DNA from: JACQAP01 sp035548375
Lineage (GTDB): Bacteria > Pseudomonadota > Gammaproteobacteria > Burkholderiales > JACQAP01
Direction: 5' to 3'
Length of the DNA stretch: 64,000 nucleotides
Assembly: GCA_035548375.1 (NCBI GenBank)
Contig: DASZTG010000054.1
Span: forward strand, 1 to 64,000
This document shows, in pieces, positions 8,556 to 17,104 of the stretch. The position numbers were made by a program, and so were the translations under genes. Position 1 is the first letter of the stretch. Each line of letters starts with the position of its first letter. The notes under the pieces are model-generated. The model had not been told where the DNA came from, searched no databases, and saw only the letters and a list, made by a program, of their open reading frames with translations.

Positions 8556-9806
8556 TCAGACTTTCACGTCGATGATGTACTGCTGGTTGTCGTTCGGATT
8601 CTTGACCAGGTCGCACACCGCCGCCGTGTCGGCCGGCTTTTGCTGGGAGAACGACTGCAGCAGCTTGAACTTCTTGTTCTCCGCCTCGCCGATGTAGACG
8701 TCGAGGATGTCGTGGTGCGTGGCCGGATCCAGCGTGGTCTTGCCCGCGGGACCGTCGACGGAAATATGGCTCTCCAGCGCCTCGATGACCTTCATGCGAT
8801 CGATGGTGCCGGCCTTCTTGACGGCTGCCGCCCACAACTGGAAACCGTGGTACGTCATTGCGGCGGTTTCGGTCAGCGGCGGCGCCTTGTCGCCGAAGCG
8901 CTTGTGATAGCGCGTCAGGAATGCCTTGTTGGCCGCCGTCGTCACTTCGTCGAAGTAGGCGTACGACGCCAGGATGCCGTTGCCCTCCTCCGCGGACACC
9001 ACGACGTGTTCGTTGCCAAGGCCGAAGGTCGTCGACGCCATCGGGATTTCCTTCTTCATGCCGGCCGCGGCCCACTGGCGATAGAAGGAAATGTGCGAGC
9101 CGCCCACCAGCACCGACATCACGATGTCCGGCTTGGCCGCCTGGATTTTCTTGATCGTCGGACCGAAGTCGGTCACGTCGAGCGGGAAGAAGTCGGTCGA
9201 CACGATGGTGCCGCCTTCGTCCTGCGTGTATTTCTTGACCCACTTGGAAGTGATCTGCCCGTAGTTGTAGTCGGCGGCCAGCACGTAGATTTTCTTGCCG
9301 CTGAATTTCTTCATGGCGAACGGAATCAGCTTCTCGACCGTTTGCGCGGGCGTCGAACCGGTGCAGAAGCAGTTGCGGTCGCACACGCCGCCTTCGTACA
9401 GCGTGTTGTAGAAGTACAGCGTATTGAAACGCCTGAGCACCGGCCGGATGGCTTCGCGCGAGGCGGACGTGATGCCGGCGTGCACCACCGCGGGCTTGTC
9501 CTTGGTGGCGGCCTGGGTTGCGTACTGCGTGTAGTACTGGATGTTGGACTGCGCGTCGTAGCTGATGAGCTTGAGTTGCTTGCCCAGCAGGCCGCCCGCG
9601 GCGTTCGCCTCCTCCACCGCCAAAGTCAGCACGTCGATCATCGGGCGTCCGAGCAGATCCAGGCCGCCCGAGGCGTCGTGAATGCCGACGACTTTTATTT
9701 CATCGGCCGCGTAAAGATCCTTGATGAACCACGGTCCCACTGCTGCTGCGGATCCGGCCACGGCGGCTTTGAGCAGGCGTCTGCGGCTGAGCTTGATGTC
9801 GTCCAT
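8556..9806 (-). CDS. Urea/amide-type ABC transporter substrate-binding protein, Tat signal
   Basis: 416-residue periplasmic binding protein (type 1 fold) that feeds the LivHMGF importer. The ATG at 9806 is chosen because AAAGGAA lies 8 bases upstream and a twin-arginine signal (SRRRLLKAAVAG) follows at residues 7-18. Segments such as NTLYEGGVCDRNCFCTG and YVLAADYNYGQ are typical of the UrtA/AmiC/FmdD group that binds urea and short amides, rather than of leucine-binding LivK. Together with the amidase and HyuAB genes this gives the operon its amide theme. The ligand is not known. Confidence 0.88.
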   Translation of the reverse strand: MDDIKLSRRRLLKAAVAGSAAAVGPWFIKDLYAADEIKVVGIHDASGGLDLLGRPMIDVLTLAVEEANAAGGLLGKQLKLISYDAQSNIQYYTQYATQAATKDKPAVVHAGITSASREAIRPVLRRFNTLYFYNTLYEGGVCDRNCFCTGSTPAQTVEKLIPFAMKKFSGKKIYVLAADYNYGQITSKWVKKYTQDEGGTIVSTDFFPLDVTDFGPTIKKIQAAKPDIVMSVLVGGSHISFYRQWAAAGMKKEIPMASTTFGLGNEHVVVSAEEGNGILASYAYFDEVTTAANKAFLTRYHKRFGDKAPPLTETAAMTYHGFQLWAAAVKKAGTIDRMKVIEALESHISVDGPAGKTTLDPATHHDILDVYIGEAENKKFKLLQSFSQQKPADTAAVCDLVKNPNDNQQYIIDVKV

Positions 9807-9900
9807 GTGACAATTTCCTTTGGCTGAACTGCGTTCGAGGTACGGGATGGTTGGGTGATCGAAAGCGGTCAATCCGGCACCGATGCTTGAGCACAGGCGC

Positions 9901-10311
9901 TCATGCGTTGGGGTCCTGGGAAAGATGTTCGTGCACGCCGAGCCAGCGCTGGTCGGGCTGGCGCACGAACACGACGGTCTCGCGCTCGCGGCGGTGCTCG
10001 ACGCCATTTTTGGTGCCGGCCTTGACCTGCACCGAGTGCGTGAACAGCGCGACGCCGGGCGCAATGAAATCCACCGTCTGGTTTTGCGACCATGCGCCGA
10101 GGATGTGCAGATCGAGATCGCGCACCCATCCGGCCCACGCCGTGCGATAGTCCGCGATGGACGCCAATCGGTAGTTCAATTTGTGAAAGACGAAGGTCGC
10201 ATCCGGGGTGAAGCACGCAAAGTAGTCTTCGACCCGGTCCTGGCCGAACACCCCAAGCAGATGCGAGGCCGCCGCAATCACCTGCGCCTTCATGTCGTCG
10301 ACGCCGTTCAT
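9901..10311 (-). CDS. SnoaL/NTF2-like small protein
   Basis: 136-residue protein of the NTF2-like cone fold (DUF4440/SnoaL type), judged from the N-terminal helix region followed by YFACFTPDATFVFH and the C-terminal WLGVHEHLS strand. Members act as small ketosteroid-isomerase-like enzymes or accessory subunits. It lies 36 bases after hyuB and 94 before the binding-protein gene, so it belongs to the catabolic operon. No strong ribosome site precedes the ATG at 10311; an ATG six codons in is a possible alternative. Confidence 0.7.
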   Translation of the reverse strand: MNGVDDMKAQVIAAASHLLGVFGQDRVEDYFACFTPDATFVFHKLNYRLASIADYRTAWAGWVRDLDLHILGAWSQNQTVDFIAPGVALFTHSVQVKAGTKNGVEHRRERETVVFVRQPDQRWLGVHEHLSQDPNA

Positions 10312-10347
10312 TGGACGGCCCGCAGGCGGCTGGAGCGGCCCCTCATC

Positions 10348-12372
10348 TCAGGCCGCCTCGGCGAGCTTGAGCGTGGGCACCGCGTTGGGCATCCCGGACG
10401 CCGGGGCCCAATACGGCGCGGTGCGCCGGCGCAGCATCGCGCGGAACTGCGCCGTCGTCTTCGGCAGCAGCTTGCCAGTACCCCAGTCGACGATGACGCC
10501 ATACTGGCGAATGAGGTCGAGCATGGTGAGCGTCTTGTCGCGGTAGCGCGCGGCGACGGATTCGGCGTCTTCCTCCAGCCAACCCCAGCGCGCGACGCGA
10601 ATGCGCGCTCGCGCGGCGGTCGTTGCAGACGTGTCCACCTTGTACTCCGCCAGGTCGCGATCGACTTCGATCACCACCACGCCGTAGTCTGTCAACGCGC
10701 GGGCAATCGAGACATAGCCGTCCGCCACGTCCTCGCATACCGCCTGCGGATCGCGCTCGAGCGGATCGCCGAGGCCGCCGCCGCCCGCGGAGGGCCGCGT
10801 AATGGTGTCGCCCGCTTCGATCGGCACACTGGAGAACAGCGAGCCCAGGTAGCGTTCGTTTTCCTTGCCCGGATTCAGCCACACGCCATGTGGCAGCGAA
10901 GGCAATCCACCCCACAGGCCCCAGGTCACGGAGCGTTCGCGATCGCAGCAGTACGATGCGACCGAGCGTTCGGCCAGGGTAAGCGTGCCGCCCTTTTCCA
11001 CCCCCATGCCGCCGCGGCTTTTTCCCGGGCCGCCCGAATCGATGCGCAGTTCATGCTCGGTCGTGAGCACCGGCGAAAGGCGCTCCTGGCCTTCGAAGGG
11101 CTGCGTGCCGAGCTGCACGCCGAACACGGGGCCGCTCGCGGCCCAGCCGTCGCGTCCGTTGCGCGCGCCCCAGCCGCCGACCATCCAGTCGTACCACATG
11201 AAGTACGGACGATCCGGATTGCGGCCGTCGCGCCCGCCGATCAGCAGGTATTCGAGATTGAACGTGCACGCCATCGCGCGCTCCGGCAGGATCTCGGCCC
11301 ATAGCTCGAAAATCGCGTTCATGATTTTTTCGAAGGGGCCGGAGCAGAAGCCCGCCACCGGCGTGGGCCAGCTGGCGTTGACCACGCTGCCGGTCGGCCC
11401 CAGGTCCACCGTCACCACGCGATAGAAGCCGGAGTTCAGCGGAATGTCCGGGAACTGCATCTTGGTGCCCGCGACGATCGCCGCGAAGCTGCCGCCGAAG
11501 CAGGAGTTCAGGAACGTGGAAATCGATTTCGGATGCGATTTGGACAGGTCGTAGTGGACGTGGTCGCCCTCGATCGTCAGCTTGATGCGGATCGGCACCA
11601 GCCCTTCTCCCGCCGCGGGATCGACGTCGATGTAGTCCTCGGTTTCCCAGACGCCGTCCGGCAGCCTGGAAATGCGCTGGCGAGTGAGCTTCTCGACATA
11701 GTCCTGCACTTCCGAAAACGCGGTCTTGATCGTGTCGACGCCGTACTTGTCCGCGAGGCGTACGATCTCCTGCTCGGCGACGCGCGTGGCCTCGGCCTGC
11801 GCCTGCATGTCGCCGATGATGTCGAGCGGCGCGCGCGTGTTCGAGGCGATCAGCCGGCCAACGTCCGCCAGGTACTGGCCCTTGCTCCACACGCGGGTGG
11901 GCGTGATGCGCAAGCCCTCGGCCATGTGATCGAGCGCGCTGACGTTGAAAGATCCCGGCACGGCGCCGCCGACGTCGGCCCAGTGTCCGTTCGCTTGCGA
12001 GAAACCGAGCAGTTCGCCCTTGTAGAAAATCGGACGGACGATGCGCGTGTCGTTGAAGTGCGTGCCGCCCTGGTACACGTCGTTCACGACGAACACGTCG
12101 CCGGGGTGAATGTCGCCGGGGAAATTGTTGATGACCGCCTGGGCGGTGTAGTGCAGGGTGCCGACGTGCGCGGCGATGTCGCCGCTGCCCTGCATGACCG
12201 TGTTGCCGTTCGGATCGCACAGCGCGGAGGAAAAGTCGCGCGAGTAGATGACGAAGGAGTAGCACGTGCGGAAAATCTGCTCGGCCATCTGGTCGACGAT
12301 ATTGACGAACGCGTTCTTCAGCACCTCGAAGGTAACCGGATCGAGGGTTTGGGCTTTGACGGGCAGGCTCAT
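10348..12372 (-). CDS. hyuB: Hydantoinase B / oxoprolinase-type subunit
   Basis: 674-residue HyuB family protein, catalytic partner of HyuA in ATP-dependent hydantoinases, 5-oxoprolinases and acetone/acetophenone carboxylases. Family features include GSGDIAAHVGTLH, NDVYQGGTHFNDT and the glycine-rich SAGGGGLGDP near residue 545. About 120 residues follow that motif, ending with a separate-looking segment (DLIRQYGVIVDWGTGKLLP), so the tail is longer than in minimal HyuB and might be a fused small subunit. GAGGAGAAA precedes the ATG. It starts 40 bases after hyuA. Substrate cannot be read from sequence. Confidence 0.88.
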   Translation of the reverse strand: MSLPVKAQTLDPVTFEVLKNAFVNIVDQMAEQIFRTCYSFVIYSRDFSSALCDPNGNTVMQGSGDIAAHVGTLHYTAQAVINNFPGDIHPGDVFVVNDVYQGGTHFNDTRIVRPIFYKGELLGFSQANGHWADVGGAVPGSFNVSALDHMAEGLRITPTRVWSKGQYLADVGRLIASNTRAPLDIIGDMQAQAEATRVAEQEIVRLADKYGVDTIKTAFSEVQDYVEKLTRQRISRLPDGVWETEDYIDVDPAAGEGLVPIRIKLTIEGDHVHYDLSKSHPKSISTFLNSCFGGSFAAIVAGTKMQFPDIPLNSGFYRVVTVDLGPTGSVVNASWPTPVAGFCSGPFEKIMNAIFELWAEILPERAMACTFNLEYLLIGGRDGRNPDRPYFMWYDWMVGGWGARNGRDGWAASGPVFGVQLGTQPFEGQERLSPVLTTEHELRIDSGGPGKSRGGMGVEKGGTLTLAERSVASYCCDRERSVTWGLWGGLPSLPHGVWLNPGKENERYLGSLFSSVPIEAGDTITRPSAGGGGLGDPLERDPQAVCEDVADGYVSIARALTDYGVVVIEVDRDLAEYKVDTSATTAARARIRVARWGWLEEDAESVAARYRDKTLTMLDLIRQYGVIVDWGTGKLLPKTTAQFRAMLRRRTAPYWAPASGMPNAVPTLKLAEAA

Positions 12373-12412
12373 TGTGATTTCTCCTCTGTTTCTGGCGATT
12401 GGCGTCGCGCTA

Positions 12413-14500
12413 TCACGCTTGCTGGGGAATTCTCAGGATGATCGTGAGCCACGGGTCGACTTCAGCCGTGACGCCGGGCGGCACCACCGTCGTCGAATCG
12501 AGCTGGTCGATGACCGCCGGACCGGTGATCCGGGTACCCGCTACCAGATCGTCGCGGTTGTACAGCGGCGTCTTGAGCGGCATCGGGTCTTCGTCGAACT
12601 TGACGTCGCGATAGCCCACCGGTGTAGCGGTCGCGCCGACCTGCAGCTCGTGCTTTGCGAACTGCGCCTTGGGCGTGAGTCCCGTCGCCGAAACCGTCAG
12701 CCGATAGACCTCGACCGGCGCGTCGGTACGCTTGTAGTTGTGCTCGCGGCCGTGCTCTTCGTGGAAGGTCGCCATCGCTTCTTCGAGCGAACGGATCGGC
12801 GCGCTGACCGGTACGGCCATGGAACGCCACTGCCCGAGGTAGCGCATGTCGATGAAGCGCTGGAACAGCATGCGGTCCTCCGGCACGCCCTCGTGCTCGA
12901 GGCGATCCCGCCCTTCCGCTTCGAGCGACTGGAACGTGCGCTCGACGACCTGGGGATCGACGTCTTTCGCGTTGCTCAGGAACATGCTGGAAACGTCGTG
13001 CTTGATGTCCACCAGCAGGCAACCCAGCGCCGACGTCACGCCGGGATTCGGCGGAATCAGCACGGTTGGAATGGATAAGTCCTTGGCGAGTGCCGCGCCA
13101 TGCAGCGGACCCGCCCCGCCGAAAGCGACCAGCGCGAAATCCCGGGGATCGTAGCCGCGCCGGATCGAGATCAGGCGCACGGCATCGGCCATGTTGGCGT
13201 TGGCTACTTTGATGACCGCTGTCGCGGCTTCCATCAGGCTCAGCCCGAGGGGCTCTGCAACGCCGTCCTTGATTGCCTTCGTCGCAAGATCCTTGTTGAG
13301 TTGAACCATGCCGCCGGCCAGCGCGGAACCGAGACGACCCAGTACGACGTTCGCATCGGAATTCGTGGCGTTCAGGCCACCGCGGTCATAGCACGCCGGC
13401 CCGGGATTCGAACCGGCGGATTGCGGTCCATTGCGCAGCGAACCGGCTTCGTCCAGCCAGGCGAGCGAGCCGCCGCCGGCGCCGATCGTCAGCACTTCGA
13501 TGCTGGGAAAGCAGATCGGGTAGCCGTATTCGACGTGCCAATCCTTGGTGATGCGCAGGTTGCCGCGATCGCAAAGCGACACGTCCGTACTGGTGCCGCC
13601 CATGTCGAGGCCGATGGAGTTCTCGAAGCCGGCGAGCTGCGCGATATGACGACTGGCGATGGCGCCTGCCGCTATGCCGGATGCGGCCAGGCGCGCGGCA
13701 AACTTCTCCGCGGTCTTCGCGGTCATCACGCCGCCGCCGGAGTGCAGCAACAGCACGTCTTCCGTGTAGCCGCCGTTTGCCATGCGCTCGGACAAGCCTT
13801 TGCCATACGATCCGACCACCGGCGCGAGCACGGCATTCGCCACCGTGGTGGAAAAGCGCTCATGCTCGAAGATCTCGGGCATGATTTCGCTGGATATCGA
13901 GATCGCGACGCCGTCGAGTTCCTCCATCAGGATCTCGCGCATGCGCTCTTCGTTTTCGGGATTGGCGAACGCGTTGATGAAGCAGATTGCGACGGTCTTG
14001 ACGTTGCGGCGACGAATGACGGCCGCGAGCGCGCGCGCCTCGGCCTCGTCGAGCGGCGTAACCACCTTGCCTGCATAGTCCACGCGTTCGGTCACGGTCA
14101 GTCGATCGCGACGGCGGATATAAGGGCTCGCCATTTCCGCGTAGGTGTCCCACAAGTCGTTGCGCGTGCCACGGCGGATCTCGATCACATCGCGAAAACC
14201 CTGGGTGGTGACCATGACGGCCGGCGGAAATTTGCGCGTAATGAGCGCGTTGGTCGCCAGGGTCGTTCCATGGGAAAACAGCGCGACATCCTTCAGGTCG
14301 ACGCCGCCGGCGGAAATGCCCTGCAATACCCCTTCGATTGGGTCGGGCGTGGTGGCGACTTTCGCCACATGCATCCGTCCCGAGGATTCATTGACGATGC
14401 AGATATCCGTGAACGTTCCTCCCACGTCGCAGGCGACGCGAACGGCGCCAGTAGCGCGCCCCGCGGTTGCCGCGATCGGAACAGATAGATCATTGGGCAT
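12413..14500 (-). CDS. hyuA: Hydantoinase A / oxoprolinase-type subunit
   Basis: 695-residue HyuA family protein, the ATP-using subunit of hydantoinase/oxoprolinase or ketone carboxylase complexes. Two actin-fold phosphate loops are visible: DVGGTFTD near residue 25 and GLDMGGTSTDVSL near residue 300. FGGAGPLHG follows in the second half. First gene of an eleven-gene operon; GAGGGT lies 7 bases before the ATG. A candidate promoter and dyad lie about 110-150 bases upstream. ATP-dependent opening of a cyclic amide fits the neighbouring amidase; carboxylation of a ketone is the main alternative. Confidence 0.9.
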   Translation of the reverse strand: MPNDLSVPIAATAGRATGAVRVACDVGGTFTDICIVNESSGRMHVAKVATTPDPIEGVLQGISAGGVDLKDVALFSHGTTLATNALITRKFPPAVMVTTQGFRDVIEIRRGTRNDLWDTYAEMASPYIRRRDRLTVTERVDYAGKVVTPLDEAEARALAAVIRRRNVKTVAICFINAFANPENEERMREILMEELDGVAISISSEIMPEIFEHERFSTTVANAVLAPVVGSYGKGLSERMANGGYTEDVLLLHSGGGVMTAKTAEKFAARLAASGIAAGAIASRHIAQLAGFENSIGLDMGGTSTDVSLCDRGNLRITKDWHVEYGYPICFPSIEVLTIGAGGGSLAWLDEAGSLRNGPQSAGSNPGPACYDRGGLNATNSDANVVLGRLGSALAGGMVQLNKDLATKAIKDGVAEPLGLSLMEAATAVIKVANANMADAVRLISIRRGYDPRDFALVAFGGAGPLHGAALAKDLSIPTVLIPPNPGVTSALGCLLVDIKHDVSSMFLSNAKDVDPQVVERTFQSLEAEGRDRLEHEGVPEDRMLFQRFIDMRYLGQWRSMAVPVSAPIRSLEEAMATFHEEHGREHNYKRTDAPVEVYRLTVSATGLTPKAQFAKHELQVGATATPVGYRDVKFDEDPMPLKTPLYNRDDLVAGTRITGPAVIDQLDSTTVVPPGVTAEVDPWLTIILRIPQQA

Positions 14501-14607
14501 TTTTGTTACCCTCTTTTTGCGATTCGTTGACCGTACACAGGCGTTCGTGCGAACCGAAGTCCAAGTCGATTCGCCTGCGCAATGCGCATGGTGTTGCGCT
14601 GCGGTTG

Positions 14608-14637
14608 ATTAGATGCCTGGAGGGAGTTGGCGCTCAA
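14608..14637 (-). promoter_or_regulatory. Candidate sigma70-like promoter of the hyuA operon
   Basis: On the minus strand TTGAGC (14637-14632) and TCTAAT (14613-14608) are separated by 18 bases, giving 4/6 and 5/6 matches to the -35 and -10 consensus. This leaves about 100 bases of leader before the hyuA ATG. Assigned by eye only. Confidence 0.45.
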
Positions 14638-14653
14638 TACCCCCGTGGGGGTA
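14638..14653. promoter_or_regulatory. Candidate operator dyad TACCCCC-GT-GGGGGTA
   Basis: A perfect 7-base inverted repeat with a 2-base centre abuts the -35 element of the predicted hyuA promoter. The spacer is too short for a stable RNA hairpin, so a protein binding site is more likely. TACCCCC/GGGGGTA arms recall CsoR/CstR-type operators, but no gene of that family is in the window. Confidence 0.4.
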
Positions 14654-15080
14654 ACACCTCAGGCCGCGCGAGACGCGAATTCGTGAGGCGGCGCGACCGG
14701 TCGTGCGAAAGCCAGCGAAGCGCGCTAATTGAGTGCGCGCAAATGCGCGCTGGCGTATTTAAGGTGCGCGGTCGAGGAATGCACGTGATAAGGGAGGCAG
14801 AAGGCGCAACTCGATTGCCGGCTTGGCGGATGCGACACGAGCAACGATTCGTCCATGAGTTGCAGTCTGTCGCCGCATTTCAATTCCTTGCCGCTGCTTT
14901 CTGCGCCTGCCCGCCAACAACATGTGTACGCGGTCGATGCAGCCGCGAATTCGAAGCTCCACGCACTCCGCTTTGGAGATGGCGGCCCATAGCCGGCTCA
15001 GGCAGATGAAGCCGGCCGCGCTTCATATCTGAAGCGCAATTCATGGATCACAAGGGAACAGATCTGCCCGCGTGGGTGCA
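14654..15080. other. Intergenic region without a supported gene
   Basis: Between the hyuA promoter and the end of the racemase-like gene. Short open frames on both strands are Arg-rich, lack ribosome sites and look like chance frames. A short inverted repeat (GCGCGCAAATGCGCGC) lies near 14735-14750. Nothing else is recognised. Confidence 0.6.
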
Positions 15081-16178
15081 CTATCCTTCGTAGCGAAAAC
15101 GCTTTATGGCTTCTTCGTTCCAGCTGACGCCGCTGCCTGGAACGTCCGGAATGTGGACGAATCCATCCTTCACTTCGAACGGGCGTTGCAGGATAGGATT
15201 CGCGTAGTCCTGCCACTCCAGCCAGTGCGCGGTTTCCGTCACGCGCAGCATGTGCGCGGAAAATTCCGGATACAGGTGGGAAGACACCTGGATGCCGGCG
15301 GCCGCGGCGACCGGGACAGATCGCAACCATCCACTCACGCCGCCGATGCGCATCAGGTCCGGCATGTAATAGTCGCCCGCTCCGACACGCAGTGCTTCGT
15401 ACAGCGCACGCGGACCATAGAAATTTTCCCCAAGCTGGACAGGCGTGTCGAGCTCGCGCGTGAGCTGGGCGTAGCCGGCAAGGTTGTTGTACGCGATCGG
15501 CTCCTCGAACCAGCAAAGGCCGAGGTCGTCGAGTGCATGGCAGCGATCGAGCGCATCGCCGAGCGACAGCGCCTGGTTGAAATCGATCATCAGCTTGGTG
15601 TCTTCGCCGATTGCCTCGCGCGTTACGCGGATTGCCTCGGCGTCGTCTGCCATGCGATCCCGTCCCAGGCGAACCTTCAGGCCCTTGAATCCGCCTTCGG
15701 CGACCAGTTCCTGCGCTTCGCGGCCGAGGCTCTTCACATCGGAGAGCCACATGCCGCCGCTGCTGTAAGCCGGCACCGGCGCGAGCGAGCCGCCGAGGAA
15801 GACGGACAGGGGCATCCCCGCCGCCTGCGCCAGCGCATCCCAGATCGCCATGTCAAGGCCCGCCACCGCGATCAGCGAAATGCCTTCGAGTCCGACGAAA
15901 TTGAGCGCCCGCCGGAAGCCCTGGTAGTTATCCAGCGGAGCGAGCGGCTTGCCGATGTGCGCCTTGCACAAGTCTTCAATGACCGGAACGATCGCGCGCA
16001 TCGAGCTGGTGACATAAGGCTCGAGATAGCTGCGCCCGACGATGCCCTCCTCCGTCTGCAAGTCGATCGCGATGATCGGAAAAGTATCGAAGCGCATGAT
16101 GCGCGCGATGACGGGGCGTGAAAGCGGCACGACCAGCGGGCGTACACGAACGGATTTCAGCGTGAGTTTCTGGAACAT
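15081..16178 (-). CDS. Mandelate racemase-like enolase-superfamily enzyme
   Basis: 365 residues, the usual length for mandelate racemase (MR). The ATG at 16178 is chosen for GAGGTACCCG upstream. Residues align with MR landmarks: metal ligands Asp199, Glu225 and Glu251, then Asn201, Asp274, His301 (VSSHLYPE) and Glu305. The MR KxK motif is KVR here (Lys168-Val-Arg170), so the lysine that is the S-face base in MR is Arg. The His/Asp dyad is kept. It may be a racemase with altered chemistry or a one-sided dehydratase or epimerase acting on a 2-hydroxy acid. It follows a 580-base gap from hyuA and is probably a separate unit. Confidence 0.85.
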   Translation of the reverse strand: MFQKLTLKSVRVRPLVVPLSRPVIARIMRFDTFPIIAIDLQTEEGIVGRSYLEPYVTSSMRAIVPVIEDLCKAHIGKPLAPLDNYQGFRRALNFVGLEGISLIAVAGLDMAIWDALAQAAGMPLSVFLGGSLAPVPAYSSGGMWLSDVKSLGREAQELVAEGGFKGLKVRLGRDRMADDAEAIRVTREAIGEDTKLMIDFNQALSLGDALDRCHALDDLGLCWFEEPIAYNNLAGYAQLTRELDTPVQLGENFYGPRALYEALRVGAGDYYMPDLMRIGGVSGWLRSVPVAAAAGIQVSSHLYPEFSAHMLRVTETAHWLEWQDYANPILQRPFEVKDGFVHIPDVPGSGVSWNEEAIKRFRYEG

Positions 16179-16246
16179 CGGGTACCTCGGTGGGTTGTTG
16201 CTCCGGAAAGCCGGACTTGCACGGCTTCGAGTGCGGTTGGCGCTTC

Positions 16247-16600
16247 CTATCGACGACCGGATTTCACGAAGTCGAGGGAGGCCTGGAACAGCGGAAGGTC
16301 CTTCTCGTAGCCGGCGACGTCGGCACAGTTGATCTGTATCCATTCCCGCGTGCTCGCCACGCCGCCGGGCGAAAAAGCCACGACGTCGTTCCTCGAGAAC
16401 TGCAATTCCGTCGCCGTCGCCACCGGCAGGCGAAGTCCGATGCCGTCGCCACTGATGCAGGCGAACATCTTGTCGCTGACGAAATACGCGTCGAGGCCGT
16501 TGATCTTCCTGGCGCTCGCGCCCGGAAGCTTGAGCAGGAGCGCGTCGATCTGCGACTTGCGTTCGGATTTGGCAGCGTCGGTATTCACGGGCGCAGGCAT
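16247..16600 (-). CDS. TfoX N-terminal-domain-like protein
   Basis: 117-residue protein whose core (DAYFVSDKMFACISGDGIGLRLP) resembles the TfoX_N / YjbR-type fold, with a C-terminal helix (LFQASLDFVKSG). It contains only that domain, so it is not a full competence regulator. It lies 68 bases upstream of the racemase-like gene on the same strand. The ribosome site is weak. Function unknown. Confidence 0.65.
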   Translation of the reverse strand: MPAPVNTDAAKSERKSQIDALLLKLPGASARKINGLDAYFVSDKMFACISGDGIGLRLPVATATELQFSRNDVVAFSPGGVASTREWIQINCADVAGYEKDLPLFQASLDFVKSGRR

Positions 16601-16647
16601 GGGGAAAACCGGATTAAATCATAGATAGACTGGGCCACGCGGTAAAG

Positions 16648-17094
16648 TCAACGTGCGGCCTGCTCGACCAGGCCCTTGATGCCCGCAATGTTCGCCAGCA
16701 AGGCATCAGGCAACCCATGGCGACTCTGCAGGTATTCCGGCGCATTGTAGGACAGCCAGACCTGGCCGCTCGCATCCTGCCAGGCCAGCGCCTTCAGAGG
16801 CAGGTCGATCGCCACGCTCGGAGCCGAGAGCATCAGCGGCGTGCCCGCCTTCGGGTTGCCGAAGATGAGCATCTGCGTCGGCGGCATCGACAGGCCAGCC
16901 TTTTCTGCGTCACCGCTGAAGTCGATGCGCGCGAACACCGTCAGTTGTTTTGTCTTGACGAGCGATTCCAGGCGATCGATGGTTTCCGCCACCGAATGGC
17001 TGCTGGCGACGTTCACCAGGCCGTTGTCCGCGCTGGCGTCGGGCGCGACTATCGCGAAGGTCATCAGCATCCAGGGCAGGACTCTTGATTTCAT
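16648..17094 (-). CDS. Exported DUF302-family protein
   Basis: 148-residue protein with an N-terminal signal peptide (MKSRVLPWMLMTFAIVAPDASA). The rest matches DUF302: SVAETIDRLESLVKTKQLTVFARIDF, then MLIFGNPKAGTPLM and the end segment with the central LPLKALAWQD. Such proteins are usually periplasmic and of unknown role. GAGGAC precedes the ATG at 17094, which is preferred over an in-frame start 22 codons upstream because it begins a proper signal sequence. It lies 10 bases after the Sir2 gene. Confidence 0.8.
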   Translation of the reverse strand: MKSRVLPWMLMTFAIVAPDASADNGLVNVASSHSVAETIDRLESLVKTKQLTVFARIDFSGDAEKAGLSMPPTQMLIFGNPKAGTPLMLSAPSVAIDLPLKALAWQDASGQVWLSYNAPEYLQSRHGLPDALLANIAGIKGLVEQAAR

Positions 17095-17104
17095 GGCTAC
17101 GTCC

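Noticed and set aside
14467..15009. 180-codon plus-strand frame in the hyuA upstream gap
   Set aside because: It starts inside hyuA, has no good ribosome site and no domain; treated as a chance frame.
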